Assembly: GCA_947495685.1 (NCBI GenBank)
Contig: CANLZY010000016.1
Span: 79,061 to 143,060, forward strand
Direction of reading: 5' to 3'
DNA length: 64,000 nucleotides
Source of the DNA: an uncultured Tropicimonas sp.
GTDB taxonomy: Bacteria; Pseudomonadota; Alphaproteobacteria; Rhodobacterales; Rhodobacteraceae
The first letter of the stretch is position 1. Each line of letters begins with the position of its first letter. The notes under the pieces are model-generated. The model made no database searches. It was given only the letters and a program-made list of their open reading frames with translations, and was not told the origin of the DNA. The position numbers were made by a program, and so were the translations under genes. Positions 56,065 through 64,000 of the stretch are shown here, one piece after another.

Positions 56065-57222
56065 TCAGACGTCGATGACGACCACATCCGCGCCCTTGGC
56101 AGCCAGCGCAATCTGGCCATCACACAGGCGCAGCGCATCGGCCCCAAAGACTTCGGCACGCCAACCTTTCAACGCAGCCGCGTCCCGCCGACCGGCAGCA
56201 ATGCTGTCCAGATCGGCCGAGGTGGCGATGAGCTTCTGCGCGACAGAGGCGGTCTCGGACTTGGCCTTCAGCAGCACCCGCAACAGATCGGCCAGTGCGG
56301 GATTGACCTGCAACTTGTCGCGGCTGGTGTCGCCCACCGGATAGTTCGCAGGGTCGGTTGCCAGCCCGGCCCCGATCGCCGCAAGGATCCCGTCAGCCAC
56401 GGCGCCCTTGCGCCCTTCGCGCATAAGCATACGTGACTTTCCAAGGTCCGCGTGGGTCTGTGGCTTGGTGGAGGCGAGTTCCAGAAGGGCATCGTCCTTC
56501 AGGATCCGGCTGCGCGGGATGTTCCGCGCCTGTGCCTCGATCTCGCGGTAGCGGGCGAGTTCCTTGACGATGGCCAGGAACTTGCCGGAATTGGTCCGCG
56601 TCTTGACCCTGCGCCAGGCATTCTCGGGATCGACCTGATAGGTCGCCGGATCGGTCAGAACCGACAGTTCCTCCTCGACCCAGTGCTGGCGCCCGCTGCG
56701 GGTCAGCTCTGTCGACAGGTGTTCGTAAATCACCCGCAGATGGGTGACATCGGCAACCGCATAGGCCTGCTGGGCCTCTGACAGGGGCCGACGCGACCAG
56801 TCGGTAAAGCGGGAGGATTTGTCCACCGAGCCGCGTGCGATCTTGCGCACCAGAGTCTCGTATCCGGCCTGCTCGCCAAAGCCGCAGACCATTGCCGCAA
56901 CTTGTGTATCGAACAGCGGCTCGGGAAAGACGTTGCCCTCATGAAAGAAGATTTCCAGATCCTGGCGGGCGGCATGAAAGACCTTGACCACCGAGGTATC
57001 GCGGAACAGATCATAGAGCGGCTCCATCGACATCGCGTCGCCCCCCAAGATCGGGTCGATCAGGACCGCCTCGCCATCGTCCGGCAAGGCCATCTGCACC
57101 AGACAGAGCTTGGAATAATAGGTACGCTCACGAAGGAACTCCGTGTCGAGCGTTACGTAGGGACCGGACTTGGCTGCCGCGCAGAACTCGGCCAGCTCTT
57201 CGGTCGTCGTCAGTGTTCGCAT
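56065..57222 (-). CDS. rnd: Ribonuclease D
   Basis: 3'-5' exoribonuclease acting in tRNA 3' maturation, 385 aa. DEDDy residues are visible: VTLDTEFLRERTYY (D, E), FHAARQDLEIF (D) and YAVADVTHLRVIYEHL (Y, D). An HRDC domain follows (VKELARYREIEAQARNIPRSRI, about residues 215-290). The start is the ATG at 57222; a TTG lies one codon earlier. It follows purN by 84 bp on the same strand. Confidence 0.94.
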   Translation of the reverse strand: MRTLTTTEELAEFCAAAKSGPYVTLDTEFLRERTYYSKLCLVQMALPDDGEAVLIDPILGGDAMSMEPLYDLFRDTSVVKVFHAARQDLEIFFHEGNVFPEPLFDTQVAAMVCGFGEQAGYETLVRKIARGSVDKSSRFTDWSRRPLSEAQQAYAVADVTHLRVIYEHLSTELTRSGRQHWVEEELSVLTDPATYQVDPENAWRRVKTRTNSGKFLAIVKELARYREIEAQARNIPRSRILKDDALLELASTKPQTHADLGKSRMLMREGRKGAVADGILAAIGAGLATDPANYPVGDTSRDKLQVNPALADLLRVLLKAKSETASVAQKLIATSADLDSIAAGRRDAAALKGWRAEVFGADALRLCDGQIALAAKGADVVVIDV

Positions 57223-57306
57223 CAAGGCGGCTCTTTTTGTTGTGCCTGAACGGCGTTTCTTGCCCGCTCCGGCCCATTTAGCCCAAAAAGCGTCGGTTGG
57301 AAAGTG

Positions 57307-57900
57307 TCACCCAAGTGTTACCGGACGCCTGTCCCCGGCTGCGAATCGACGCAGCACCGCAGGATACAACCGATGTTCCATCGCCAGCACCCGCGCAGCG
57401 AGCGTTTCCGGCGTGTCGCCGGGTTTGATGGGCACCCGCGCCTGGCCGAGAATGGGACCATCGTCGAGTTCCGGCGTCACCTCGTGAACGGTGCAGCCGT
57501 GTTCGGTGTCGCCCGCCTCCAAGGCCCGCGCATGGGTGTGAAGCCCGCGGTATTTCGGCAGCAACGAGGGATGGATGTTCAGCATCCTTCCCGACCAGGG
57601 CGTTACGAAACCCGCCGTCAGAACCCGCATGAAGCCGGCCAGACAGATCATGTCGGCGCCGTGGTCGAGGATCACCTTGTGCAGCTCCGTTTCGAACGCT
57701 GGGCGGTCCTTGCCAAAGGGGCGATGGTCGACCGCCGCCGTCGCCACACCACGTGCCGCCGCCCGCTCCAGACCGGTGGCCTGCGGGTCGTTGGAGGCCA
57801 CCAGGCAAGGCGATGCCGGATGTCCGGCTTGCTCCATGCTGTCGAGCAACGCCAGCATGTTGGAGCCACCCCCGGAAATCAGGATGGCAACGCGGGTCAC
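57307..57900 (-). CDS. purN: Phosphoribosylglycinamide formyltransferase
   Basis: Transfers a formyl group from 10-formyl-THF to GAR in purine synthesis; 197 aa. Motifs are [27 protein letters not shown] and [13 protein letters not shown], with catalytic Asn, His and Asp. It starts with GTG at 57900, overlapping the purM stop codon by 3 bases (GTGA), so expression is coupled. Confidence 0.95.
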   Translation of the reverse strand: MTRVAILISGGGSNMLALLDSMEQAGHPASPCLVASNDPQATGLERAAARGVATAAVDHRPFGKDRPAFETELHKVILDHGADMICLAGFMRVLTAGFVTPWSGRMLNIHPSLLPKYRGLHTHARALEAGDTEHGCTVHEVTPELDDGPILGQARVPIKPGDTPETLAARVLAMEHRLYPAVLRRFAAGDRRPVTLG

Positions 57901-58973
57901 TTCAGCGTCCCGCTGTAGGACACGCCTTCACCCGCCACGACAGCGCCTATCCGCGACACCGTTTCGCCCTCTTCGCGCAGCAGCGCCTCAAGCGCGTCGG
58001 CGCGATCGGGCGCGACGACCAGCACCATGCCAAGACCGCTGTTGAATGTCTTCAACATCTCCGGGGTACCCAGCCCGCCTGCGGCGCTCAGCCAGGCAAA
58101 GACCGGCGGCAAGGTCCAGCTGGACAGGTCGACCTCGGCGCCCAGCCCCTCTGGCAGAACGCGTGGCAGGTTTTCGGTCAGGCCGCCGCCGGTGATATGG
58201 GCCAGGCCATGCACCCCGCCGGCGCGGATTGCCGCAAGCGCCTGGCGAACATAGATCCGCGTCGGCGCCAGCAAGGCCGCGCCAAGGCTTGCATCGGCAA
58301 ACGGGGCCGGCGTGTCCCACGACAGGTCCCGGACCTCGACGATCTTGCGCACCAGCGAATAGCCGTTGGAATGCACGCCGTTGGATCCCAGCCCCAGCAG
58401 CACGTCGCCCTCCGTCACGTCTGCGGGCAAGGCAGACCCGCGTTCCATGGCGCCGACAGAAAACCCCGCGAGGTCGAAATCTTCGGCGGCATACATGCCG
58501 GGCATCTCGGCGGTTTCGCCGCCAATCAGCGCACAGCCAGCTTGGCGGCAGCCATCGGCGATCCCCTCGACAACCTGCGCAGCCCGCTCGACGTCAAGCG
58601 CGCCACAGGCGAAGTAGTCGAGAAAGAACAATGGCTCAGCGCCCTGACAGACGAGATCGTTGACACACATGGCAACCAGGTCGATTCCGACGCCGGAGAC
58701 CACGCCGGTGTCGATTGCGATCTTGAGCTTCGTGCCGACCCCGTCCGTGGCCGCGACCAGCACCGGGTCGACATATCCCGCCGCCTTCAGGTCGAACAAC
58801 CCGCCGAACCCGCCAAGCCCGGCCATGACGCCGGTTCTGTTGGTGGATTTTGCCGCCGGCTTGATGCGTTCGACCAGGGCATTGCCCGCGTCGATATCCA
58901 CGCCCGCCTGAGCATAGGTCAGCCCGTTTTCCCCGTCAGCTCCGTTCCGTGAGTCTGCCATGTCATTCCCCAT
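57897..58973 (-). CDS. purM: Phosphoribosylformylglycinamidine cyclo-ligase (AIR synthetase)
   Basis: Closes the imidazole ring of AIR; 358 aa from the ATG at 58973 (AGGA seven bases upstream), or 354 aa from 58961. Motifs include [46 protein letters not shown] and [16 protein letters not shown]. It is the first gene of purM-purN, possibly extending to rnd. Confidence 0.95.
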   Translation of the reverse strand: MGNDMADSRNGADGENGLTYAQAGVDIDAGNALVERIKPAAKSTNRTGVMAGLGGFGGLFDLKAAGYVDPVLVAATDGVGTKLKIAIDTGVVSGVGIDLVAMCVNDLVCQGAEPLFFLDYFACGALDVERAAQVVEGIADGCRQAGCALIGGETAEMPGMYAAEDFDLAGFSVGAMERGSALPADVTEGDVLLGLGSNGVHSNGYSLVRKIVEVRDLSWDTPAPFADASLGAALLAPTRIYVRQALAAIRAGGVHGLAHITGGGLTENLPRVLPEGLGAEVDLSSWTLPPVFAWLSAAGGLGTPEMLKTFNSGLGMVLVVAPDRADALEALLREEGETVSRIGAVVAGEGVSYSGTLK

Positions 58974-59178
58974 CTCCGATTCCTGTCCGCTTATCTCAAG
59001 CGCCGTCCAAGGTCCACGTTTCGGACGCCACCTTTGCGGGTGTCGCCTGGCTGGCACCCGTGGATGGCAACGGGAACGAGGGCGTCGCCCGCGGCAACGA
59101 TACCCAGGATGATCACCGGGACCGGGCGACAGGATCACTTGACCCCGACCTGCACCCCGCGTAATCAGCGAAGCGCGC

Positions 59179-59255
59179 GGGCCTGTAGCTCAATTGGTTA
59201 GAGCAGAGCGCTCATAACGCTTTGGTTGCGGGTTCAAGTCCTGCCGGGCCTACCA
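59179..59255 (+). tRNA. tRNA with CAT anticodon, probably tRNA-Ile2
   Basis: A 77-base cloverleaf with encoded CCA. Acceptor arms are GGGCCTG and CGGGCCT; the D-arm begins GCTC; the anticodon arm is GAGCG-CTCATAA-CGCTT; the T-arm is GCGGG-TTCAAGT-CCTGC. A CAT anticodon fits Met or lysidine-modified Ile2. Acceptor pairs C4-G69 and C5-G68 match the Ile2 (TilS substrate) pattern rather than elongator Met. It is the likely integration site of the island that follows. Confidence 0.88.
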
Positions 59256-59401
59256 CCGCACCCGTTCCCTGCCTGCTTTGACAGGGCTATAGGATCGTTG
59301 TGGACCACAAGATAAGCGCCGTGCTCCATGTTGCCGATTTTCAGATTTGAGATCCGCGTTTTTGCAGTTGCCGCAAGCCCTGCGCGTTCGACGCGCTTCG
59401 T

Positions 59402-60165
59402 TTATTCCTCCGAAGTCTTCGCCTGCGTGTGAGACATCAAGGACATGATCTCGCATTGGATCGCTCCGGTAAGACCCAGAAGCTCGGCCGCGCCCGTTCG
59501 AATTCCGTGCTGAGTTCTCCGCTTCGGCAACCCTGCCTGAGCCGTCCAGTTCTGAATTCGGTTTCTCATCAATTCCGACGATGCAAAGGATTTTCCAGTC
59601 GCGGTTGTCATGAACGTCGTGTGAAGCGGGTGCAGTTCGATTTCTTCAAGGAAATGCTGAAGCGGCGGCACATCAACAAACGCCGACCTCTTTTTCCCGG
59701 GTAGGAGCGCGATCATGTTCGTACCGTCCTTTTCGGTGAGGTGGGAGCGACCGCGGATCGGCACATCACCAATCCGTGGAAGGACATTCAGCGATAGAGG
59801 GGTCCAAGGCCGTTGCCTCGTTCCAGGACCGTGTTTCTTCAGGAAGTCCTGTTTTTCTGAGATTGACCACGCTTCTGCACCACCATTGTTCTTGTGGATC
59901 TTTTTCATGGTCTTGATGGCCAGGTTTTCCTTGAAGCCTCGGCCTTTCCCCCACAGGAACGCGGCCCGCAACGCTTTCATGCAATTGTCGGCAGCCCCGG
60001 TCTTTGCGCCGAACTTGTCCTGATGTAGACGAAGGCCTCTTTCGGAAGATCTGCATCAAGTGAGCCAAGCCGATCGCCATCACGATCCCCCATATCGCAG
60101 ACTTGAGTGAGCAGCGACGTATAACCTTTCAAGGTGAGCGGCGAACGTTTGTTTTGCCTTTTTCA
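59402..60165 (-). pseudogene. Tyrosine recombinase (phage/island integrase), inactivated
   Basis: The C-terminal catalytic part is open from 59980 to 59402. It has the first arginine in PRIGDVP, HGIRTGAAELLGL (HxxR) and SHTQAKTSEE. The frame then stops with TAA at exactly nine residues after the SH histidine, where the nucleophilic tyrosine belongs, and continues in frame TKRVERAGLAATAKTRISNL, typical of intact relatives, down to a stop at 59234. Upstream, LGSLDADLPKEAFVYIR is joined to DKFGAKTGAADNC only if one lost G near 60022 is restored, so a frameshift is also present. The N-terminus is lost at the IS110 junction. Confidence 0.82.
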
Positions 60166-60440
60166 ATTCTTGAATCGGTATCTAAACCACCGGCAGCGTG
60201 CAGACAGATGTGCGCAGCACAATGGCATCGCCCCGTCGCCTCCATCGCCACCAGCTTGGCCGATACCGCCAGGCACCGCGTTCGGAGCCTTTGAATTCCG
60301 ACCGTATCGTTCTCTCCCCGAAACCACTCTCTGTCGGGGTGAACTAATACGTCGAGCCAAGCCTTGCTGACATCTATGCCAACCACGACGGCAGCCGGGC
60401 GTCTGCCTTGCCGCGTTACCTTGCCTCTCATGCGGGACAT
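60129..60440 (-). pseudogene. IS110-family transposase, N-terminal fragment
   Basis: A 103-codon frame beginning with GGGGAG ribosome site and MSRMRGKVTRQGRR. VVVGIDVSKAWLDVLVHP carries the first catalytic aspartate and LVAMEATGRCH the glutamate of the DEDD transposase domain. Similarity ends after HICLHAAGG (about nt 60190). The remaining codons are fused host or integrase sequence. The other about two thirds of an IS110 transposase are missing. Confidence 0.8.
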
Positions 60441-61022
60441 CGAGGACTCCCCTTCATCTGTTCAGGACCAAAACCGACAACGGGGACCGACCCAGCTTTC
60501 CCACGGCTCTGAAACGCCCAGGGGAACTACGGCCCGATCCCTCCCAAGCATCTTGCATCGGATTTGTGCAGCAAGGCCGCAGCAGTGCGGAGGTTGCACT
60601 TTCGCATCGGTCGATGAAGGGAACAGCAACTCAGGGCCGGGAGTCGACGTTAGGAGTGTTTCTGGCCCAGTTGGAACCCGGTGGCTTCGGGTTTCTGGCA
60701 GCATGCCTCCCACACAACTTGCGCGCTTGGCGACGACACTGACGACCCGCGATCTCACCTCGACTGCCACGGCCAAAAGTAGATCCGAGTTTCGGGGTCG
60801 GGAGATCGATGCCCATCCGGCCACCAAACCGGATTCTGACCCCGGATCGAATCAGAGCTTCAATCCGGCCATCGGCATGAAACTCAAGCCGCCCGAATCC
60901 AGCCCTGAGAGACTAAATGAGCGATTTCAATAGCATACCAGGGCATGGAATACCATTATAGGTGGAAATCTAACGTAGGGTTATTGTGAAGACCTCATTT
61001 GAACTTTTTTTGAGGCTTGAAC
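60441..61022. other. Gene-free interval upstream of the peroxidase
   Basis: About 580 bp without a supportable gene. The 5' part probably includes non-coding IS110 sequence. The last about 110 bases (60910-61015) are AT-rich and contain the likely promoter of the peroxidase operon. A 189-codon plus-strand frame here has no recognisable motif and no ribosome site. Confidence 0.45.
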
Positions 61023-62801
61023 ATGACACTTTTTGTCCAAACCCACGGGGGATCCAACCGCACTTCCAAACCCGAAACCAGAGCCCATGCGGTGCCGAAC
61101 GCGCTGGTTCCGGCGACCGGCGATGTGGCCGTCGACGAGGCGGCGGATTTCGGGTATCTTTTCCCGCCCTCCGGAAATCCGGGCGACTACATTTCAGACG
61201 ATGCACTTGCCGAGCTCGACGAGCTGGGCAATTTGATGGTGCCCGAAGAGGATGACGCCAACACCCGGGTCACCCCCGACTCGGCGTTGCCGCCGGTGAT
61301 GACCTACTGGGGTCAGTTTCTCGACCACGAGCTGACTGCCCGGACGGACCGCGAGACGGATATCTCCGACATTGCTACCGCAGTGCCCAAGTTGTCGGCC
61401 GCGGAGATCGAGACCAAGCTCAAGAACGCGCGCACGCCTCGTTTTGACCTCGATAGCGTCTATGGCGGCTTGCCCATCGGGGCGGAAATCACCCCCGACG
61501 TGGTCACGGTCATCTCCGGGATGCGCCATCCGAACCACCCCGAGAAGATGCGCGTCGGCACGGCGGAAGGCATCGGACCCCTGCCGGACACACTCGACCC
61601 ACATCGCGATCTGCCCCGGTTCCAGCAGGTTCAACAGGAGGTGAAGGACGCCTATCTCAATATCCTGCGCGACAGGCTTAAGCCCGAGGACTTTGCCAAG
61701 TTCGAAGCGGGTCTGCCGCAGCGGGCGATCATCGGCGACATGCGCAACGACGAAAATCTTGTGATCGCGCAGTTCCATCTCAGTTTCCTGCGGTTCCACA
61801 ACAAGGTCGTCGATTATCTTGAGTCCCGTCAAACCGGTTGGCTACCCGATTTCCACGCGGCGCAAGCGTTGACGCGATTGCACTACCAATGGCTGATCGT
61901 GGACGGTTACCTAAAGGGGATCTGCGATCCCGCCGTCGTCGATGCTGTGCTCGCAGCCAAGGCGAAGCATTTCTTCGATTTTCGCGCCGCCCACGCGACA
62001 CGGGTCGGGGCCGACACCCTCGGCAATGCGATGGCGCTGGAATTTTCCGTTGCCGTCTTCCGCTTCGGCCACACGATGGTGCGCGACGCCTATGACTACA
62101 ACAAGAACTTCGGGCGCTCTGGCGGCGGCACGATCTTGCCCAAGGCGCCGTTCGAGGAGTTGTTCTTGTTTACGGGCGGCGGGGGATTCCGCGGCGGCCA
62201 GCGCGTTCCGGAAAACTGGATCATCGACTGGAACCGGTTCGTGGTCGCGGACGGCGACGATTCCGACGGCCTCCCGGCTCGGGTAGCGCGCAAGATCGAC
62301 ACCCTGCTGGCGCCGCCGATGGGCGATCTGCACAATGTGGCCGTCGACGAAGCAAATCCGAACATCAAGGCGCTGTTCCGCCATCTGGCAAGGCGCAATC
62401 TGAGGCGCGGGCTGAGCTTGCGGCTACCGACGGGTCAGGCGCTTCATGCTCACCTGAAGTCGGTCGGCGCGCTGAACAGCGATCCCATCACCAATGTCGC
62501 GGACCTGCTGGACAACAAGCCCGACCTGAAGGCGTTTCTCGAAGGTTCGCAATCGCGGATGTTCGAACGCACGCCGTTGTGGTTCTACTGCTTGGCCGAA
62601 GCCGAAGGGGCCGGTGGTAACCACTTGGGCGAGCTGGGAAGCTGGATCGTGGCGAGCACCTTCATCGCGACGCTGCTGGCGGACCCGGATTCCGCCCTGA
62701 GCCTCGATTTCACACCGCAGGACAGCCCCCTTCGGGCACCAGACGACAGCCCGATCGACAGTATCGCCAAGTGGATGCAATTCGCGCTGGTGATGGAATA
62801 G
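61023..62801 (+). CDS. Heme peroxidase, animal-peroxidase (myeloperoxidase) superfamily
   Basis: A 592-residue enzyme expected to oxidise halides or organic substrates with H2O2. The distal histidine lies in YWGQFLDHELTART (QFLDHE motif, about residues 97-110), and the proximal-histidine helix is AVFRFGHTMVRDAYDYN (about 346-362), with VAQFHLSFLRFHNKV-like helices between. No signal peptide is seen, so it is cytoplasmic or exported by an unrecognised route. The ATG at 61023 has GAGG seven bases upstream. It is followed after 34 bp by the amidohydrolase. Carried on the island. Confidence 0.9.
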   Translation: MTLFVQTHGGSNRTSKPETRAHAVPNALVPATGDVAVDEAADFGYLFPPSGNPGDYISDDALAELDELGNLMVPEEDDANTRVTPDSALPPVMTYWGQFLDHELTARTDRETDISDIATAVPKLSAAEIETKLKNARTPRFDLDSVYGGLPIGAEITPDVVTVISGMRHPNHPEKMRVGTAEGIGPLPDTLDPHRDLPRFQQVQQEVKDAYLNILRDRLKPEDFAKFEAGLPQRAIIGDMRNDENLVIAQFHLSFLRFHNKVVDYLESRQTGWLPDFHAAQALTRLHYQWLIVDGYLKGICDPAVVDAVLAAKAKHFFDFRAAHATRVGADTLGNAMALEFSVAVFRFGHTMVRDAYDYNKNFGRSGGGTILPKAPFEELFLFTGGGGFRGGQRVPENWIIDWNRFVVADGDDSDGLPARVARKIDTLLAPPMGDLHNVAVDEANPNIKALFRHLARRNLRRGLSLRLPTGQALHAHLKSVGALNSDPITNVADLLDNKPDLKAFLEGSQSRMFERTPLWFYCLAEAEGAGGNHLGELGSWIVASTFIATLLADPDSALSLDFTPQDSPLRAPDDSPIDSIAKWMQFALVME

Positions 62802-62835
62802 TGCGACCCGCAGATCGCGCACAAAGGACCGACCC

Positions 62836-63858
62836 ATGATCACGCGCAGACGTCTCATGCAAAACGGATTCGGGCTTGGCGGTCTTTCGCTTCTGTTCGG
62901 ATGCGGGTCGATTCGGAAGTATTTCCAACCGGAGGTCTCCCGCACGGCGATCGACATTCACGCCCATATCTTCAACGGGCGCGACGTGCCGATCGTCGGG
63001 TTCCTCAAACAGGTCATCCTGCGCGATCCGCACGAACCCGTCGAGGACATGCCAATCACCGAGGGTTTTCTCAAGCTGCTGACCAAGATCATGCTCTCGG
63101 GCACGCCGGGGGCCGCGCAGGAGCTGGAGACGCTGAACAAGCGTGGCTTCGCACCCCTGTCGGAACCCGAGGTGTTGCGGCGCGACGAACAGAACGTGGC
63201 CAACGGACTGACCGCGTTCAGCGCCGACATGGGACAGCAGACCGCCGGCCTGCGCACCACCCGGACCGAAGAGGAGTTGGTGCTCGACCAGATCGCCGCG
63301 GAGGTCGGACAGCCGGGATTGCGCAACTCGCTGCAGACGCCGGAAAACCAGGCCCGCATCCTGGCGGCCCAGATTTTCAAGCCGGAAGATGCCGGCGCGC
63401 TGAGCCAAGGCGAAATCCGTAGTTACCGCCATCGCTCGCCGTTCATTCAGACGATACGCTGGGCAGGCCTGCAGACACGGCCGCGGGTGGATATCTTGGC
63501 AGAACTCGGGCGGCTCTACGGCGGGCCCAGCGGCATCCGGATGTTCTCGCCCTCTCTGGTGGATTTCAGCGCGTGGTTCAGCACCAACGAAGGCGTCACA
63601 CCGCTGGAGACCCTGATCACGCTATTCTCCGCCATCGCCAAGGGTTTTCCGAACGCACTGGTCCTGAATTTTGCCCCCTTCTGCCCCTTGCGCGCGGCGC
63701 TCGAGACTGAGGACGATCCCGCGATCGACACCCTGCGCCACGTCAAACGCGCGGTGCAGGAAGGGGGCTTCGCGGGGGTCAAGCTCTATCCGCCTATGGG
63801 GTTCCTTCCGGCGGGCAACGAGCGTGTAGAGAGGCGTTGTTGCAGAACTCCGGCTTGA
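62836..63858 (+). pseudogene. Tat-type lipoprotein amidohydrolase, truncated by an IS element
   Basis: An amidohydrolase-2-like protein cut off after about 331 native residues. The N-terminus TRRRLMQNGFGLGGLSLLFGC has twin arginines and a lipobox ending in cysteine 23, suggesting a Tat-exported lipoprotein. The metal motif is AIDIHAHIFNG (H42, H44), and FAGVKLYPPMGFLPAGN is the family's mid-barrel strand. The next residues (ERRCCRTPA) come from the IS5-like element, so the C-terminal metal ligands are lost. It is in one transcription unit with the peroxidase. Substrate unknown. Confidence 0.82.
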
Positions 63859-64000
63859 GGCGTGCCGGCCCCATACCCCATTGACTTCAGGCGACGCGGG
63901 CGATCTCGGCGGTGCCAAGGGCGTTGAATCGGTTCATCAATGCGATGCGTATGTGGATTTCGGCGGTTTGTCTGTCGGGGTCTCTGGCGGCAATGCGCTC
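63831..64000. mobile_element. IS5-like insertion sequence (one end only)
   Basis: Begins around GAGGCGTTGTTGCAGAACTC (63831-63850), which resembles IS5-group terminal repeats, and contains the end of a transposase gene on the minus strand. It interrupts the amidohydrolase. The other end lies outside the window. Confidence 0.75.
63887..64000 (-). CDS. IS5-family transposase, C-terminal part (runs off the window)
   Basis: Thirty-seven codons are visible on the minus strand, ending ALMNRFNALGTAEIARVA, preceded by ARDPDRQTAEIHIRI. This C-terminus resembles that of IS5-family transposases of Rhodobacteraceae as I recall them. The catalytic DDE part is beyond base 64000. Confidence 0.7.
   Translation of the reverse strand, partial: ERIAARDPDRQTAEIHIRIALMNRFNALGTAEIARVA

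Larger units (their letters stand above)
59256..64000. mobile_element. One end of a probable genomic island at the tRNA gene
   Basis: The conserved gene set stops at the tRNA. The next 4.7 kb hold a tyrosine-recombinase pseudogene whose C-terminal end faces the tRNA, an IS110 fragment, two accessory genes and an IS5-like element. The second junction (a repeat of the tRNA 3' end) is not within the window, so the island's extent is unknown. Confidence 0.6.

Noticed and set aside
60364..60933. 189-codon plus-strand frame on the island
   Set aside because: It lies partly antisense to the IS110 fragment and shows no motif; probably chance.

Overview
The window is about 64 kb of high-GC DNA. Gene content points to an alphaproteobacterium of the Rhodobacteraceae (Roseobacter group). 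Indicators are an RNase E with a very large acidic insertion in its S1 region, a DUF1476 (F1-ATPase zeta-type) protein, a split corrinoid methionine-synthase system, an RTX protein ending in a Hint domain, GcvT-fused flavin dehydrogenases, and a DctD-like regulator without the sigma-54 contact motif. This is inferred from family knowledge; no database search was run.

Layout. 1-4.3 kb: the end of a peptide-type ABC importer (two permeases and a fused double ATPase). 4.7-11.8 kb: gyrA, a small membrane protein, trmFO, a Pmp3-like peptide, gluQ, hisI and a NifU/IscU-like scaffold. 12.2-14.7 kb: ubiT-ubiU-ubiV for oxygen-independent ubiquinone synthesis, behind a near-perfect FNR-type palindrome. 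14.7-18.8 kb: a thioesterase, a crotonase-fold protein and a dimethylglycine/sarcosine dehydrogenase-like enzyme. 18.9-23.2 kb: a small Hint-like protein and a 1,255-residue RTX/Hint protein. 24.1-31.9 kb: trmO, then a tightly overlapping MoxR/DUF58/VWA (Bat) operon headed by an exported HAD phosphatase. 32-35.4 kb: two tandem exported sulfatases. 35.9-38.6 kb: a Crp/Fnr regulator and an octaheme cytochrome c. 38.7-45.6 kb: rne and a DctB/DctD-like two-component pair. 45.7-49 kb: a purC-purS-(DUF3592-alcohol dehydrogenase)-purQ cluster. 49.2-55.4 kb: an unidentified protein, the zeta-like protein, a homocysteine methyltransferase, a radical SAM protein, a corrinoid protein, DUF1638 and SufE. 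55.5-59 kb: a lipoprotein, rnd, purN and purM.

At 59.18 kb a tRNA gene with a CAT anticodon (probably tRNA-Ile2) marks the end of the conserved chromosome. Immediately beyond it lie a decayed tyrosine-recombinase gene, an IS110 transposase fragment, a heme peroxidase of the animal-peroxidase superfamily and a Tat-type lipoprotein amidohydrolase. The amidohydrolase is cut off by an IS5-like element that runs out of the window. This looks like one end of an immobilised genomic island.

The most notable observations are: a structured intergenic element in two copies with compensating stem changes (about 2.1 and 16.05 kb); the integrase stop codon at exactly the catalytic tyrosine; the peroxidase-amidohydrolase operon on the island; the octaheme cytochrome with its regulator; the DctD-like regulator missing GAFTGA; and the split methionine-synthase cluster. 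I found no CRISPR array, rRNA or complete prophage.
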